From contig CANIEC010000001.1 in assembly GCA_947466085.1 (NCBI GenBank), positions 32,673-96,672 on the forward strand: DNA of 64,000 nucleotides, in the 5' to 3' direction. The DNA is from Rhodospirillales bacterium. GTDB taxonomy: Bacteria > Pseudomonadota > Alphaproteobacteria > Reyranellales > Reyranellaceae. Shown here piece after piece: positions 1 to 8,654 of this stretch. The position numbers were made by a program, and so were the translations under genes. The notes beneath the pieces were generated by a model. That model was not told where the DNA came from and made no database searches. It saw only the letters and a program-made list of their open reading frames with translations. How positions within the stretch are numbered: position 1 is the stretch's first letter; the number at the start of each line of letters is the position of its first letter.

Positions 1-1
1 G

Positions 2-1468
2 GGCCGGCGGCTCTCGCATACTTTCTGCTGGTACCGCAGCGAGAAGAACGACAACGGCTACGCCCACCCCATCGAGGGCCTCTGTGCCGTCGTCGATCTC
101 GACCGTGCCGAGGTGCTGCGCGTCGACGATTACGGCGTAGCCGACGTCCCGAGGACCGATCGCAACTATGCCGCCCGCTATCGAAGCGTTTTTCGCGATG
201 ACGTGAAGCCGCTGGAAATCGTCCAGCCGGCCGGCCCGAGCTTCGTCGTCGAGGGCAACGAGGTACGCTGGCAGAAGTGGCGCTTCCGCGTCGGCTTCAA
301 TGCCCGTGAAGGGCTGGTACTGCATGCGATCGGCTACGAGGACGATGGACGGCTGCGGTCGGTGCTGCACCGGGCCGCGTTGTCCGAGATGGTCGTGCCC
401 TACGGACACCCCGGCGGCGGGCATTTTCGCAAGAATGCCTTCGATGTCGGCGAGTACGGCATCGGCGTGCTCGCCAATTCCCTGACCCTGGGCTGCGACT
501 GTCTCGGCGCCATCCGCTACTTCGACGCCTGGCTGGCCGACAGCAAGGGCGATCCCTACTGCATCGAGAGCGCGGTCTGCCTGCACGAGGAGGATTTCGG
601 CATCCTGTGGAAGCATACCGACCTGTTCACGGGCGAGGTCGACGTGAGGCGCGCGCGGCGGCTGGTCGTATCGTCGATCTCGACCATCGGCAACTATGAG
701 TACGGCTCGTTCTGGTATTTCCACCAGGACGGCTCGATCCACTTCGAGATGAAGGCGACCGGTATCATGAACACCGCCGGCCTGCGGCCCGGCGAAGCGC
801 CGGATTATGGGACGATCGTGTCGCCGGGCGTCTATGCCCACTACCATCAGCACGTCTTCAACATGCGCCTCGACGTGGCGGTTGACGGCGAGCGCAACCG
901 TGTCGTCGAGGTCGACACCGTGGCGTTGCCCATGGGCGCCGACAATCCGTACGGCAATGCCTTCACCACGCGCCAGACGGTCCTGGCAACCGAACTGGGC
1001 GCGCAGCGCAACGTCGACTTCAACGCCGCGCGCTTCTGGAAGATCGAGAGTGCCGAGGCTCGCAACGGGCTGGGCCAGCCCACCGCCTACAAGTTGCTGC
1101 CGTTGAGCCCGATCCCCACCTTCTCACATCCCCAGTCGATGGTGACCCGGCGCGCGGCCTTCATGACCCGGCAGCTCTGGGTCACCGCCTACCATCCCGA
1201 CGAGATCTACGCGGCCGGCCGGTACCCCAACCAGAGCAGCGGCGGCGACGGATTGCCGGCCTGGACGGCCTCGGACCGCCCGCTGGTCGATACCGATCTC
1301 GTGATCTGGCACAGCTTCGGTCTGCACCATATTCCGCGCCCTGAGGACTTCCCGGTCCAGCCGGTGATCACCGCCGGTTTCGCCCTTCATCCCACCGGAT
1401 TCTTCACGGAAAACCCGGCGCTCGATGTCCCGCCCTCCGCAAGCAGCATGAGCTGCTGCGTCGACTGA
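2..1468 (+). CDS. Copper-containing primary amine oxidase, 5' end cut by window
   Basis: The reading frame is open from base 2, so the N-terminus lies outside the window; 488 residues are visible of a family usually near 640. The enzyme oxidatively deaminates primary amines to aldehyde, ammonia and H2O2 with a topaquinone cofactor and copper. The cofactor motif N-Y-E-Y is present (IGNYEYGSFWYF), with the tyrosine that becomes topaquinone at codon 695-697. The copper ligands are the H-x-H of HYHQH (codons 845-847 and 851-853) and a histidine in LHHIPRPEDFPVQP near the C-terminus. The protein ends with the usual GFALHPTGFFTENPALDVP block. Catalytic residues look intact. The substrate cannot be told. 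It converges on the asparaginase gene 93 bp away. Confidence 0.95.
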   Translation, partial: GRRLSHTFCWYRSEKNDNGYAHPIEGLCAVVDLDRAEVLRVDDYGVADVPRTDRNYAARYRSVFRDDVKPLEIVQPAGPSFVVEGNEVRWQKWRFRVGFNAREGLVLHAIGYEDDGRLRSVLHRAALSEMVVPYGHPGGGHFRKNAFDVGEYGIGVLANSLTLGCDCLGAIRYFDAWLADSKGDPYCIESAVCLHEEDFGILWKHTDLFTGEVDVRRARRLVVSSISTIGNYEYGSFWYFHQDGSIHFEMKATGIMNTAGLRPGEAPDYGTIVSPGVYAHYHQHVFNMRLDVAVDGERNRVVEVDTVALPMGADNPYGNAFTTRQTVLATELGAQRNVDFNAARFWKIESAEARNGLGQPTAYKLLPLSPIPTFSHPQSMVTRRAAFMTRQLWVTAYHPDEIYAAGRYPNQSSGGDGLPAWTASDRPLVDTDLVIWHSFGLHHIPRPEDFPVQPVITAGFALHPTGFFTENPALDVPPSASSMSCCVD

Positions 1469-1561
1469 CGCGGCCTCGATGGAAGGCCCGGAAGAAGACG
1501 CGTAAACGGCTCCAAGCAGGATCGACCTGCGTCCGGGCGCCCCCGGATGGGAGAGGCCCGC

Positions 1562-2581
1562 CTAACCGAAAGCCTCGAAGACTTCGGCAATCGCCGATCG
1601 ATCGAGACCGGCGCGCAGGCAGGTCTGGAGCAGGACGCGCGCCTTCAGCGGATTGAGGCGACCACCCCAGATGAGGCCGGCCTTGCGCAGGGCGATCTCC
1701 GAACTCGGACCACCATAGGTCTGCCGCAGCAGCGGTCCGCCGCCGGCGCGCGGCGACACGACGGTGGGAATGATCTCGGCCAGTTGTCCCACCAGCGAGG
1801 CGACCCGTTCGGGAACATGACCGCCGCCCATCGCGCCGACGACGACACCGCGATAGCCGAGTTGGTCGCGATGATCGACCATCGCCTCGAGAATGTACCC
1901 CGGCTCGTCGAGCCCGAACCACAGAAGCGCCACCGGCTGCTCCCGCCCCTCAAGCGCTCCGCCCAACCGCTTGCGGGCGGCTTCGACCGGAGCGCGCACC
2001 GGCAGCGACAGTGGCACGACCCTGTCCTCGACCAGCGCCGCCAGCGGGCCGGTCTGAGGCGAGGCGAAAGCGTTGAGCCGCGTCGGATGGATCTTCAGCA
2101 CATCGGACGCCGCGTAGATTTCGTCCAGCATCACCGCAACGACGCCCAGCGCCTTTGCGTGCGCCTTCACCCACGGATCGCAGGCCACGCGCACGGCGGC
2201 GAGCAGGTTGCCCGGACCGTCCGGCGAGGTGAGCGCGGGATTGCGCATCGCGGCCGTCACGATGACTGGAATGTCGCGCTCGACCAGCAGGTCGAGCAGG
2301 AAGCTCGTCTCCTCCAGCGTGTCGGTGCCCTGCGTCACCACCACGCCATCGACGTCGAGCCCCATGATCCTGTTCGCGAGCGCATGGATCTGGTCGAAGG
2401 ACAGCGAATGGCTGCCGACCCTCGACACCGTCTCCGCGCGAATGTCGGCGAGCCCGGCCAGCAGCGGAACGGCCGCGACGAGATCGTCGGCGCCCAATCC
2501 CATCTGCATCGCGCCGGAAGCATCCGGTGCCGTCGCGATGGTGCCACCGAGGGCCAGGATCTGGATGCGCGGAAGGGTCAT
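1562..2581 (-). CDS. L-asparaginase family amidohydrolase
   Basis: The 339-residue protein has the two threonine signatures of the bacterial asparaginase/glutaminase family: ALGGTIA at residues 10-16 and VVTQGTDTLEET at residues 81-92. It hydrolyses L-asparagine, or a related amide, to aspartate and ammonia. No signal peptide is visible, so a cytoplasmic location is likely. The reading frame is open much further upstream, but the ATG at 2579-2581 gives a family-typical N-terminus (MTLPRIQILALGGTIA) and overlaps the upstream stop as ATGA, which implies translational coupling. It is the last gene of a three-gene reverse operon behind an exported protein and a HyuB homologue. All act on or near amide chemistry, so a shared substrate other than asparagine is possible. 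Confidence 0.88.
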   Translation of the reverse strand: MTLPRIQILALGGTIATAPDASGAMQMGLGADDLVAAVPLLAGLADIRAETVSRVGSHSLSFDQIHALANRIMGLDVDGVVVTQGTDTLEETSFLLDLLVERDIPVIVTAAMRNPALTSPDGPGNLLAAVRVACDPWVKAHAKALGVVAVMLDEIYAASDVLKIHPTRLNAFASPQTGPLAALVEDRVVPLSLPVRAPVEAARKRLGGALEGREQPVALLWFGLDEPGYILEAMVDHRDQLGYRGVVVGAMGGGHVPERVASLVGQLAEIIPTVVSPRAGGGPLLRQTYGGPSSEIALRKAGLIWGGRLNPLKARVLLQTCLRAGLDRSAIAEVFEAFG

Positions 2582-3105
2582 GACAAAAGCCTCAGGGAAC
2601 GGAAGAAGCGCTCGGCTTCGGGCGCGCGCATCGCATCGGCCGGCGCGAGATAGCCGAGCGAGACATAGCGGCGCCCCTTCAGAAGAACGAGCTGGCGCAG
2701 CGCGTTGCCGCCCGCGAGCGGCCCGATCGATTCGACCGCCGGCGCGCCCTGCACCGTCTTCCAGTCGACGCTGGTCCACTTGGCCCCGGCCAGGCGCAGC
2801 GCCCGATCGTCGAGGGCGGACTGCAGGTTGAGCCCGGGTTGGCGCACGTCGACGTCGGCGGGATAGAGCGCGCTCTGCGCCACGAACGAGAGGCGGCGAT
2901 ATTCGAGACTGTAGGAGTGATAGACGAACGGCGTGCCACCAGCAGACACCGTGTCGAGCACCTTGTAGACCGGCGCGCCCGGCATCTCGACGAAGAACGA
3001 CTTGTCGGCCCCTTCGACCGGAAACCAGGAAGCCGACTGCGCCGCGGCATCGGCCACGAGCAGAACCACAGGCAAGGCCAGGAACGAGCGTCGATAGGCG
3101 CTCAT
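2578..3105 (-). CDS. Exported protein of unknown function
   Basis: The 175-residue protein starts with a short basic region and a hydrophobic stretch (RRSFLALPVVLLVADAAAQS), a good Sec signal peptide with an AxA-type cleavage site near residue 22. The mature part is small and mixed alpha/beta in appearance, without cysteines or a recognisable catalytic motif. I do not recognise the family with certainty. It overlaps both neighbours by 4 nt (ATGA), so it is made together with the HyuB homologue and the asparaginase and probably acts in the periplasm in the same process. Confidence 0.75.
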   Translation of the reverse strand: MSAYRRSFLALPVVLLVADAAAQSASWFPVEGADKSFFVEMPGAPVYKVLDTVSAGGTPFVYHSYSLEYRRLSFVAQSALYPADVDVRQPGLNLQSALDDRALRLAGAKWTSVDWKTVQGAPAVESIGPLAGGNALRQLVLLKGRRYVSLGYLAPADAMRAPEAERFFRSLRLLS

Positions 3106-4799
3106 TCGGCAGCCAGCGCCGGGCCGAACTTCTCGCGCGCTTCCGCCGCGCTGTAGTAGCCGCGCGCCACGTCGCGGGCGACTGCCTCGGCGCTGCGCTT
3201 CGCGGGATCGCCGAAGCCGCCGCCGCCCGGAGTGGAGACGCGCACCACGTCGCCGACGCCGATCTCGATATCTTGGTCCTTGGAGAGATGCGGCGGACGA
3301 TAGGTCTTGCCGCCCCGGTCGACCTGTACCGTGTTGGTGCCGCCGGCGCTGCCGCCCAGCGCGCCCTGCGGACCGGTGCGGCCATGGTCCATCACCATCG
3401 AGACGCGAGCCTCGCCGCGCCGCAGCTTGATGGCGTAATTGATGCCGAAGCCGCCGCGGAACTCGCCGGCGCCGCCGGAGCCCTCGCGCAGGGAGAACTC
3501 CTCGAACAGCACGGGGTAGAACTGCTCCAGCACCTCGACCGGCGGCATCTTGGAAATGCCGATGGTCGAGCAGCCGTTGCTCAAGCCGTCGCCGCCCTGG
3601 AAGCCGCCATAGCCGCCGCCGGTGAACAGATACATGATGTAGTTGCGCTTGCGCTCCGGATCGTAGCCGCCGACGCCCAGGTTGCCGGAGGTTCCGGCGG
3701 GCGCGGCAAACAGCAGGTCGGGAATGGCTTTGGTGAGCGCCGCGAACACCGCCTCGGCGATGCGCTGGCTCACCTCGGCCGCACAGCCCGATACCGGACG
3801 CGGATACTTCGCATACAGGAAGGTTCCCTCGGGCTCGACGATGCGCAGCGGCTCGAAGGTGCCGGCATTGATCGGCACGTCGGGAAAGACGTGCTTCACC
3901 GCGAGATAGATCGCCGACTTCGTCGTGGCGATCACGCTGTTCATGGGACCGCGGCAGGGCGGGCTCGATCCTGTCATGTCGAAGGTGAGCTCATCGCCCT
4001 TCTTCGTGATCTTCATCCTGATCGTGAGCGGCTCGTCGACGACGCCGTCGCTGTCGACCTGCGAGGTGCCTTCATAGACGCCGTCGGGAATGTCGACGAT
4101 CTTGGCGCGCATCTGCCGTTCGGCGCGGTGCCGCATCTCCGCGATCGCCGCCCGCACCACGTCGGCGCCATAGCGGTCGATCAGCTCGGTGAGCCGCACT
4201 TCGCCCGTCGTCAGCGCGGCGGCCTGCGCCTTGATGTCACCAATGCGCTGATCGGCGATGCGGATGTTGGACATGATGATGGACAGGATCTCCTGGTCCA
4301 TCTCGCCCTTCTTGAAGAATTTCACGGGCGGCAGGCGCAGGCCCTCCTGCTCGACCTCGGTGGCGCTGGCGGAGAAACCGCCCGGCACCATGCCGCCGAC
4401 ATCGGGCCAGTGACCGGTATTGGCCAGCCAGGCGAACAGCTCGCCCTTGTAGAAGAACGGCTTCACGAAGCGCACGTCCATCAGATGGGTGCCGCCGAGA
4501 TAGGGGTCGTTGACGATGAACACATCGCCCGGATCGACCCTGCCGGCATAATGCGTCTTCACCCGCTCGATCACGGCACGGGTGGAAAACTGCATGGTGC
4601 CGACGAAAACCGGCAGGCCGAGCTCGCCCTGGGCGATCAGCGAGCCGTCGACGGTGTCGTAGATGCCGTCGGAGCGGTCCATACCCTCCGAGATCACCGG
4701 CGAGAAGGCCGCGCGTACGAAGGCCAGGTCCATCTCGTTGCAGACCTGGACCAGGCCGTTCTGGATGACTGTCAATGTGACGGGATCGAGGTTCGACAT
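3102..4799 (-). CDS. Hydantoinase B / oxoprolinase family subunit (HyuB), without HyuA
   Basis: The 565-residue protein has the HyuB start NLDPVTLTVIQNGL, the block NDPYLGGTHLMD and the C-terminal glycine-rich VSTPGGGGFGDP typical of hydantoinase B and the related acetone carboxylase and oxoprolinase subunits. These enzymes open cyclic amides such as hydantoins or 5-oxoproline, usually with an ATP-binding HyuA partner. I chose the ATG at 4797-4799 (MSNLDPV) over one eight codons upstream because it matches the start of the second HyuB in this window. No hyuA is adjacent here. Downstream are an exported protein and an asparaginase-like hydrolase; a CoxL-type gene is divergent, 79 bp away. It may pair with a distant HyuA or with the one at 41.8-43.9 kb. 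Confidence 0.9.
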   Translation of the reverse strand: MSNLDPVTLTVIQNGLVQVCNEMDLAFVRAAFSPVISEGMDRSDGIYDTVDGSLIAQGELGLPVFVGTMQFSTRAVIERVKTHYAGRVDPGDVFIVNDPYLGGTHLMDVRFVKPFFYKGELFAWLANTGHWPDVGGMVPGGFSASATEVEQEGLRLPPVKFFKKGEMDQEILSIIMSNIRIADQRIGDIKAQAAALTTGEVRLTELIDRYGADVVRAAIAEMRHRAERQMRAKIVDIPDGVYEGTSQVDSDGVVDEPLTIRMKITKKGDELTFDMTGSSPPCRGPMNSVIATTKSAIYLAVKHVFPDVPINAGTFEPLRIVEPEGTFLYAKYPRPVSGCAAEVSQRIAEAVFAALTKAIPDLLFAAPAGTSGNLGVGGYDPERKRNYIMYLFTGGGYGGFQGGDGLSNGCSTIGISKMPPVEVLEQFYPVLFEEFSLREGSGGAGEFRGGFGINYAIKLRRGEARVSMVMDHGRTGPQGALGGSAGGTNTVQVDRGGKTYRPPHLSKDQDIEIGVGDVVRVSTPGGGGFGDPAKRSAEAVARDVARGYYSAAEAREKFGPALAAE

Positions 4800-4878
4800 G
4801 TGCGAATCACTAGCACAGCCCATGCCTCACTGCGCTATGATGGCCGTCAAATCCCCCACTTTTTGAAGCGGAATTCCC

Positions 4879-7215
4879 ATGAACGCGCCCCTCGATGCGG
4901 ACAACCTCGATTTGATGAAATTCGGCGTAGGCCAGCCGGTGCCGCGCCAGGAGGACCCGACCCTGCTGCAAGGTCAGGGCCGCTACACCGACGATCTCAA
5001 CCTCCCCGGCCAGGCCTATGCGGTGATGGTCCGCAGCCAGGTGGCGCACGGTCTCCTGAAGGGCATCGACGCCGAGGAAGCGCGCTCCATGCCGGGCGTG
5101 CTTGGGATCTGGACTGGGGCCGATCTCAACGCCGCCGGTTACGGCGCGCTGAAGACGGTGATGATGGTGCCCAACCGCGACGGCTCGCAGATGAAGACGC
5201 CGACGCGCTATTCGCTGGCCACCGACAAGGTGCGCTTCGTTGGCGATCCGGTGGCCTTCGTCGTCGCCGAGACCCAGGCGCAGGCCCGGGATGCGGCCGA
5301 AGCGGTCGTGCTCGACATCGAAGCCCTGCCCGCCGTGACCGAGGCGCGCGCCGCCGCCCAGCCCGGCGCGCCGACCGTGTTCGACGACGTGCCGGACAAT
5401 GTCTGCGCCGACTTCCAGTTCGGCGACAGCGCGAAAGTAGCCGAAGCCTTCGCCAGGGCCGCGCACGTGACGAAGCTGCACATCGTCAGCAACCGCATCG
5501 TCGTCTGCGCCATGGAGCCGCGCACGGCGATCGGCCACTACGACAAGGAGACTGATCGCTCGACGCTCTATGCCGGCTGCCAGGGCGTGTTTGGCTTGAA
5601 GAACCAGATGGCCGCGCTGCTGGGCATCAAGCCCGCGCAGATGCGCGTCGTCACCGGCAATGTCGGTGGCTCGTTCGGCATGAAGGGCTCGCCCTATCCC
5701 GAATATGCCGGCCTCTTCCATGCCTCGAAGATCCTCGACCGTCCGGTGAAGTGGACCGACGACCGCTCGGGCAGCTTTCTCAGCGACCAGCACGGGCGTG
5801 ACCACGATTTCGACGCCGAGTTGGCCCTCGACAAGGACGGCACCTTCCTCGCCGTGCGGCTCAAGGGCTACGCCAACCTCGGCGCCTATCTCTCCAACGT
5901 CGGCGCGGCCATGGGCGCGCTCGGCGTCTCGCGCAATCTCGCCGCGGTCTACCGCACGCCGCTGATCGAGGTGCAGACCAAGGTGGCCTTCACCCACACC
6001 TCGCCGATCGGCGCCTATCGCGGCGCCGGCCGGCCCGAGGCCAACTATTTCATGGAGCGCCTGATCACCACCGCCGCCCGCGAAATGGGGCTCGACCAGA
6101 TGGAGATGCGCCGGCGCAATCACATCAAGCCCGAGGAGATGCCCTACAAGACCGCGTCGGGCACGACCTACGACAGCGGCGAGTTCACCGTGCTGCTCGA
6201 CAAGGCGCTGGAGCTGGCGGACGTGTCGGGCTTCGCCGCTCGCAAGCAGGAGAGCGCCAGCCGCGGCAAGCTGCGCGGGCTCGGCATCGGCGACTATCTC
6301 GAAGTGACGGCGCCGCCCACGAACGAGATGGGCGGTCTCCGCTTCGAGGAGAACGGCGACGTCACGATCATCACCGGCACGCTGGACTACGGTCAGGGCC
6401 ACTGGTCGGCGTTCGCACAGGTGCTCACGACCAAGCTCGGCATTCCGTTCCACCGGATCAAGCTGAAGCAGGGCGACAGCGACCTGCTGATCGCCGGCGG
6501 CGGCACCGGCGGCTCCAAGTCGATCATGGCCTCGGGCGCGGCGATCGTCGAAGCGTCGGACAAGGTGATCGAAAAGGGCAAGGAGATCGCAGGTGTCGCG
6601 CTCGAAGCCTCGGCCGCCGACATCGAGTTCAAGCTCGGCCGCTTCGAGATCGTCGGCACCGACCGCGGCATCGGCATCCTGGAACTGGCGAGTAAATTGC
6701 GCAGCGGCATGAAGCTGCCCGAGGGCGTGCCCACCACACTCAACGTCAGCCACGTCCACGAGGCGGCGCCGTCGGCCTATCCCAACGGCACCCATGTGGC
6801 GGAGGTCGAGATCGATCCCGACACCGGCCATGTCGAGGTCGTGAAGTACACGATGGTCGGCGACTTCGGCACGGTCATCAATCCGCTTCTGGTCGAGGGC
6901 CAGAGCCATGGCGGCGTGGTCCAGGGCATCAGCCAGGCGATCTTCGAGCATGTCGTCTACAGCGAGGAAGGCCAGCCGCTGACCGGCAGCTTCACCGACT
7001 ATGCGATCCCGCGAGCGGGCGATGCCCCATCCTTCAAGATCGACTACCATTCGGTGCCGGCCAAGACGAACGTGCTGGGCGCCAAGGGCTGCGGCGAGGC
7101 CGGCTGCGCGGGCTCCCTGCCCTCGGTGATGAACGCCATCTCCGACGCGCTGGGCGGCAAGCACATCAACATGCCGGCGACGCCCGAGCGCGTGTGGGAG
7201 GCGCTGAACGGCTGA
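4879..7215 (+). CDS. Xanthine dehydrogenase/CoxL family molybdopterin-binding subunit (orphan)
   Basis: The 778-residue protein is a full-length molybdenum hydroxylase large subunit. Visible blocks are VPRQEDPTLLQGQGRYTDD at the N-terminus, GNVGGSFGMKG, the active-site loop AYRGAGRPE and the C-terminal GAKGCGEAGCAGSLP carrying the catalytic glutamate. The loop AYRGAGR is the form usually called form II; true CO dehydrogenase has AYRCSFR. It therefore probably hydroxylates an aldehyde or heterocycle rather than CO. No FAD (CoxM) or iron-sulfur (CoxS) subunit lies next to it, which is unusual for a three-subunit enzyme. A membrane or distant electron-transfer partner, or subunits elsewhere, must serve it. 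It is divergent from hyuB. Confidence 0.92.
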   Translation: MNAPLDADNLDLMKFGVGQPVPRQEDPTLLQGQGRYTDDLNLPGQAYAVMVRSQVAHGLLKGIDAEEARSMPGVLGIWTGADLNAAGYGALKTVMMVPNRDGSQMKTPTRYSLATDKVRFVGDPVAFVVAETQAQARDAAEAVVLDIEALPAVTEARAAAQPGAPTVFDDVPDNVCADFQFGDSAKVAEAFARAAHVTKLHIVSNRIVVCAMEPRTAIGHYDKETDRSTLYAGCQGVFGLKNQMAALLGIKPAQMRVVTGNVGGSFGMKGSPYPEYAGLFHASKILDRPVKWTDDRSGSFLSDQHGRDHDFDAELALDKDGTFLAVRLKGYANLGAYLSNVGAAMGALGVSRNLAAVYRTPLIEVQTKVAFTHTSPIGAYRGAGRPEANYFMERLITTAAREMGLDQMEMRRRNHIKPEEMPYKTASGTTYDSGEFTVLLDKALELADVSGFAARKQESASRGKLRGLGIGDYLEVTAPPTNEMGGLRFEENGDVTIITGTLDYGQGHWSAFAQVLTTKLGIPFHRIKLKQGDSDLLIAGGGTGGSKSIMASGAAIVEASDKVIEKGKEIAGVALEASAADIEFKLGRFEIVGTDRGIGILELASKLRSGMKLPEGVPTTLNVSHVHEAAPSAYPNGTHVAEVEIDPDTGHVEVVKYTMVGDFGTVINPLLVEGQSHGGVVQGISQAIFEHVVYSEEGQPLTGSFTDYAIPRAGDAPSFKIDYHSVPAKTNVLGAKGCGEAGCAGSLPSVMNAISDALGGKHINMPATPERVWEALNG

Positions 7216-7278
7216 GCGGCGCCAGCGATAATTGCGTCCCGTTGGAGAGACGCCGCTGATCGGCTATGAGCAGGCTCG

Positions 7279-8532
7279 ATGAAGCACAAGCGTCTCTGGT
7301 TCTCGGGCATCTTCGTGGCCCTGCTCGTGGCGGTCACGGTGGCCGGGCTCGAACTGCTCAGCTCCCTCGTCGTGCCGCCCTGGCCGTCGCGTGAGCTGCG
7401 GCCGATCGAGGTCTCCAACGCGTCAGTCGCGAGCACGCTGACCGGCACGCAGCCGGTGCCGACCTACAACAGCTGGGGCATGCGCGACCGCGAGCATCCG
7501 CTGCAGAAGTCGGCCGGGACCTTCCGCACGGTCCTGGTGGGCGACAGTTTCCTCGAAGGCGCCTTCGTCGAGGAATCGGTCGGCATGAAGCTCGAGGCGC
7601 TGTGGCGGTCGGAAGGCCACCGCGACTGGGAGGTGACTACGCTGGGCATCTCCGCGACGGGTCCCCCTCAATACTACTACCGCATCCGCAACATCGCCCT
7701 GTCGCTGCAGCCGGATGCGCTGGTCCTCATGTTCTTCTCGGGCAACGACTTCGTGTCCGACGCGCTCTCACCGTGGCGCATCCCGCCGCCCATCGCCGAA
7801 CGTCCGCAGCCGTCTTGGCTCGGGGCGGTGGCGCCCCGCCTCACCTGGCTGCTGGTCAACCGGCTCGGCCTGTCGGAGTTCGGTCGCGGCAACAAGGCTC
7901 CGCCGGACGAGGCGCAGAAGATCATCAAGCTGCCGCGTGCCGATCGCCTCGATGCCATGGTCCGGCTGGTCAAGACCTACTATTACCCGGACAAGGACGA
8001 GAAGGTCATTCGCGAGATCCTGTCGCGCGGCGGCGACACGTTCTGGGACCGGCTCGAACCGCGTGACCGCGACGAGGAATACATCCAGGCCTGGTGGCTC
8101 GCCAGCATGGTCGACTGGGAGACCGCCACCTGGACGATCCCGCTGACCCCGGCGGAGCTCGAACAATCCGTGGACAGAAAGGCGATCGCCGCGACCATGA
8201 CCTGGTTGCTGGGCGCCCGCGACCTGGCGCGGGAACGCGGCATCGAGTTCGTGGTCGCCCTGGCCCCGGTGGGCATCGTCGATCCCAGCTACGCCGAGTT
8301 CTGGGCGCCCTGGCCGAAGTACATGAGCTACCCGAAGCAGCGAGCCCTCATGCACCGCATCCTGCGCAAGGAGCTGGAAGCGCAGGGGATCAAGGTCGTC
8401 GACCTCGAGGATGATTTCAAAGGCGTGTCGAACACCTACCGGGTGTCCGACGGTCACTGGACCGAGCTCGGCACCGTGATCGCCGCCAAGCGCCTTGCGG
8501 CGGCGCTCGGGAAGATGCGGGAGGCTCGCTAG
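7279..8532 (+). CDS. Membrane-anchored SGNH/GDSL-type hydrolase
   Basis: The 417-residue protein has an N-terminal membrane segment (about residues 7-32), then the block I motif VGDSFLEG with nucleophile Ser90, and near the C-terminus SDGHWTELG with the Asp391/His393 pair of SGNH hydrolases. This arrangement resembles the AlgX/AlgJ-like group of exported acyl-transferring or deacylating enzymes, so an envelope polysaccharide or lipid ester may be the substrate; that is inference. It starts 63 bp after the CoxL-like gene. Its 3' end lies inside a 71-bp direct repeat whose other copy is at 10142-10212, and a diverged remnant of a similar gene start sits at about 10052. Confidence 0.8.
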   Translation: MKHKRLWFSGIFVALLVAVTVAGLELLSSLVVPPWPSRELRPIEVSNASVASTLTGTQPVPTYNSWGMRDREHPLQKSAGTFRTVLVGDSFLEGAFVEESVGMKLEALWRSEGHRDWEVTTLGISATGPPQYYYRIRNIALSLQPDALVLMFFSGNDFVSDALSPWRIPPPIAERPQPSWLGAVAPRLTWLLVNRLGLSEFGRGNKAPPDEAQKIIKLPRADRLDAMVRLVKTYYYPDKDEKVIREILSRGGDTFWDRLEPRDRDEEYIQAWWLASMVDWETATWTIPLTPAELEQSVDRKAIAATMTWLLGARDLARERGIEFVVALAPVGIVDPSYAEFWAPWPKYMSYPKQRALMHRILRKELEAQGIKVVDLEDDFKGVSNTYRVSDGHWTELGTVIAAKRLAAALGKMREAR

Positions 8533-8584
8533 AGCCACCCGCCCCCGAACGTCAGGCCGGCGTGAATATCGGCAGCGGCGGGCC
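8514..8584. repeat. 71-bp direct repeat, left copy (flanks monooxygenase gene)
   Basis: It matches 10142-10212 with five mismatches over 71 bp. The left copy covers the last codons of the SGNH hydrolase gene and then, on the opposite strand, an orphan copy of the end of the DUF35 gene (codons for GPPLPIFTPA and a stop). The two copies bracket the FAD monooxygenase gene. Confidence 0.9.
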
Positions 8585-8654
8585 AAAGCAGGACCGGGCC
8601 CTATGCCTCGACAGGCTGAAGTCGCTGCGCTAACCCGGCGCGGTGACTTCCGCG

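Noticed and set aside
4800..4823. Longer HyuB start (MGCASDSHMSNL...)
   Set aside because: The extra eight residues are not family-like and have no ribosome-binding site; MSNLDPV matches the other HyuB.
4810..7164. 784-codon open frame antisense to the CoxL-type gene
   Set aside because: It mirrors the sense gene codon by codon in a GC-rich genome, has low-complexity Arg/Ala/Asp/His-rich sequence and shows no domain. The sense gene has clear motifs throughout.
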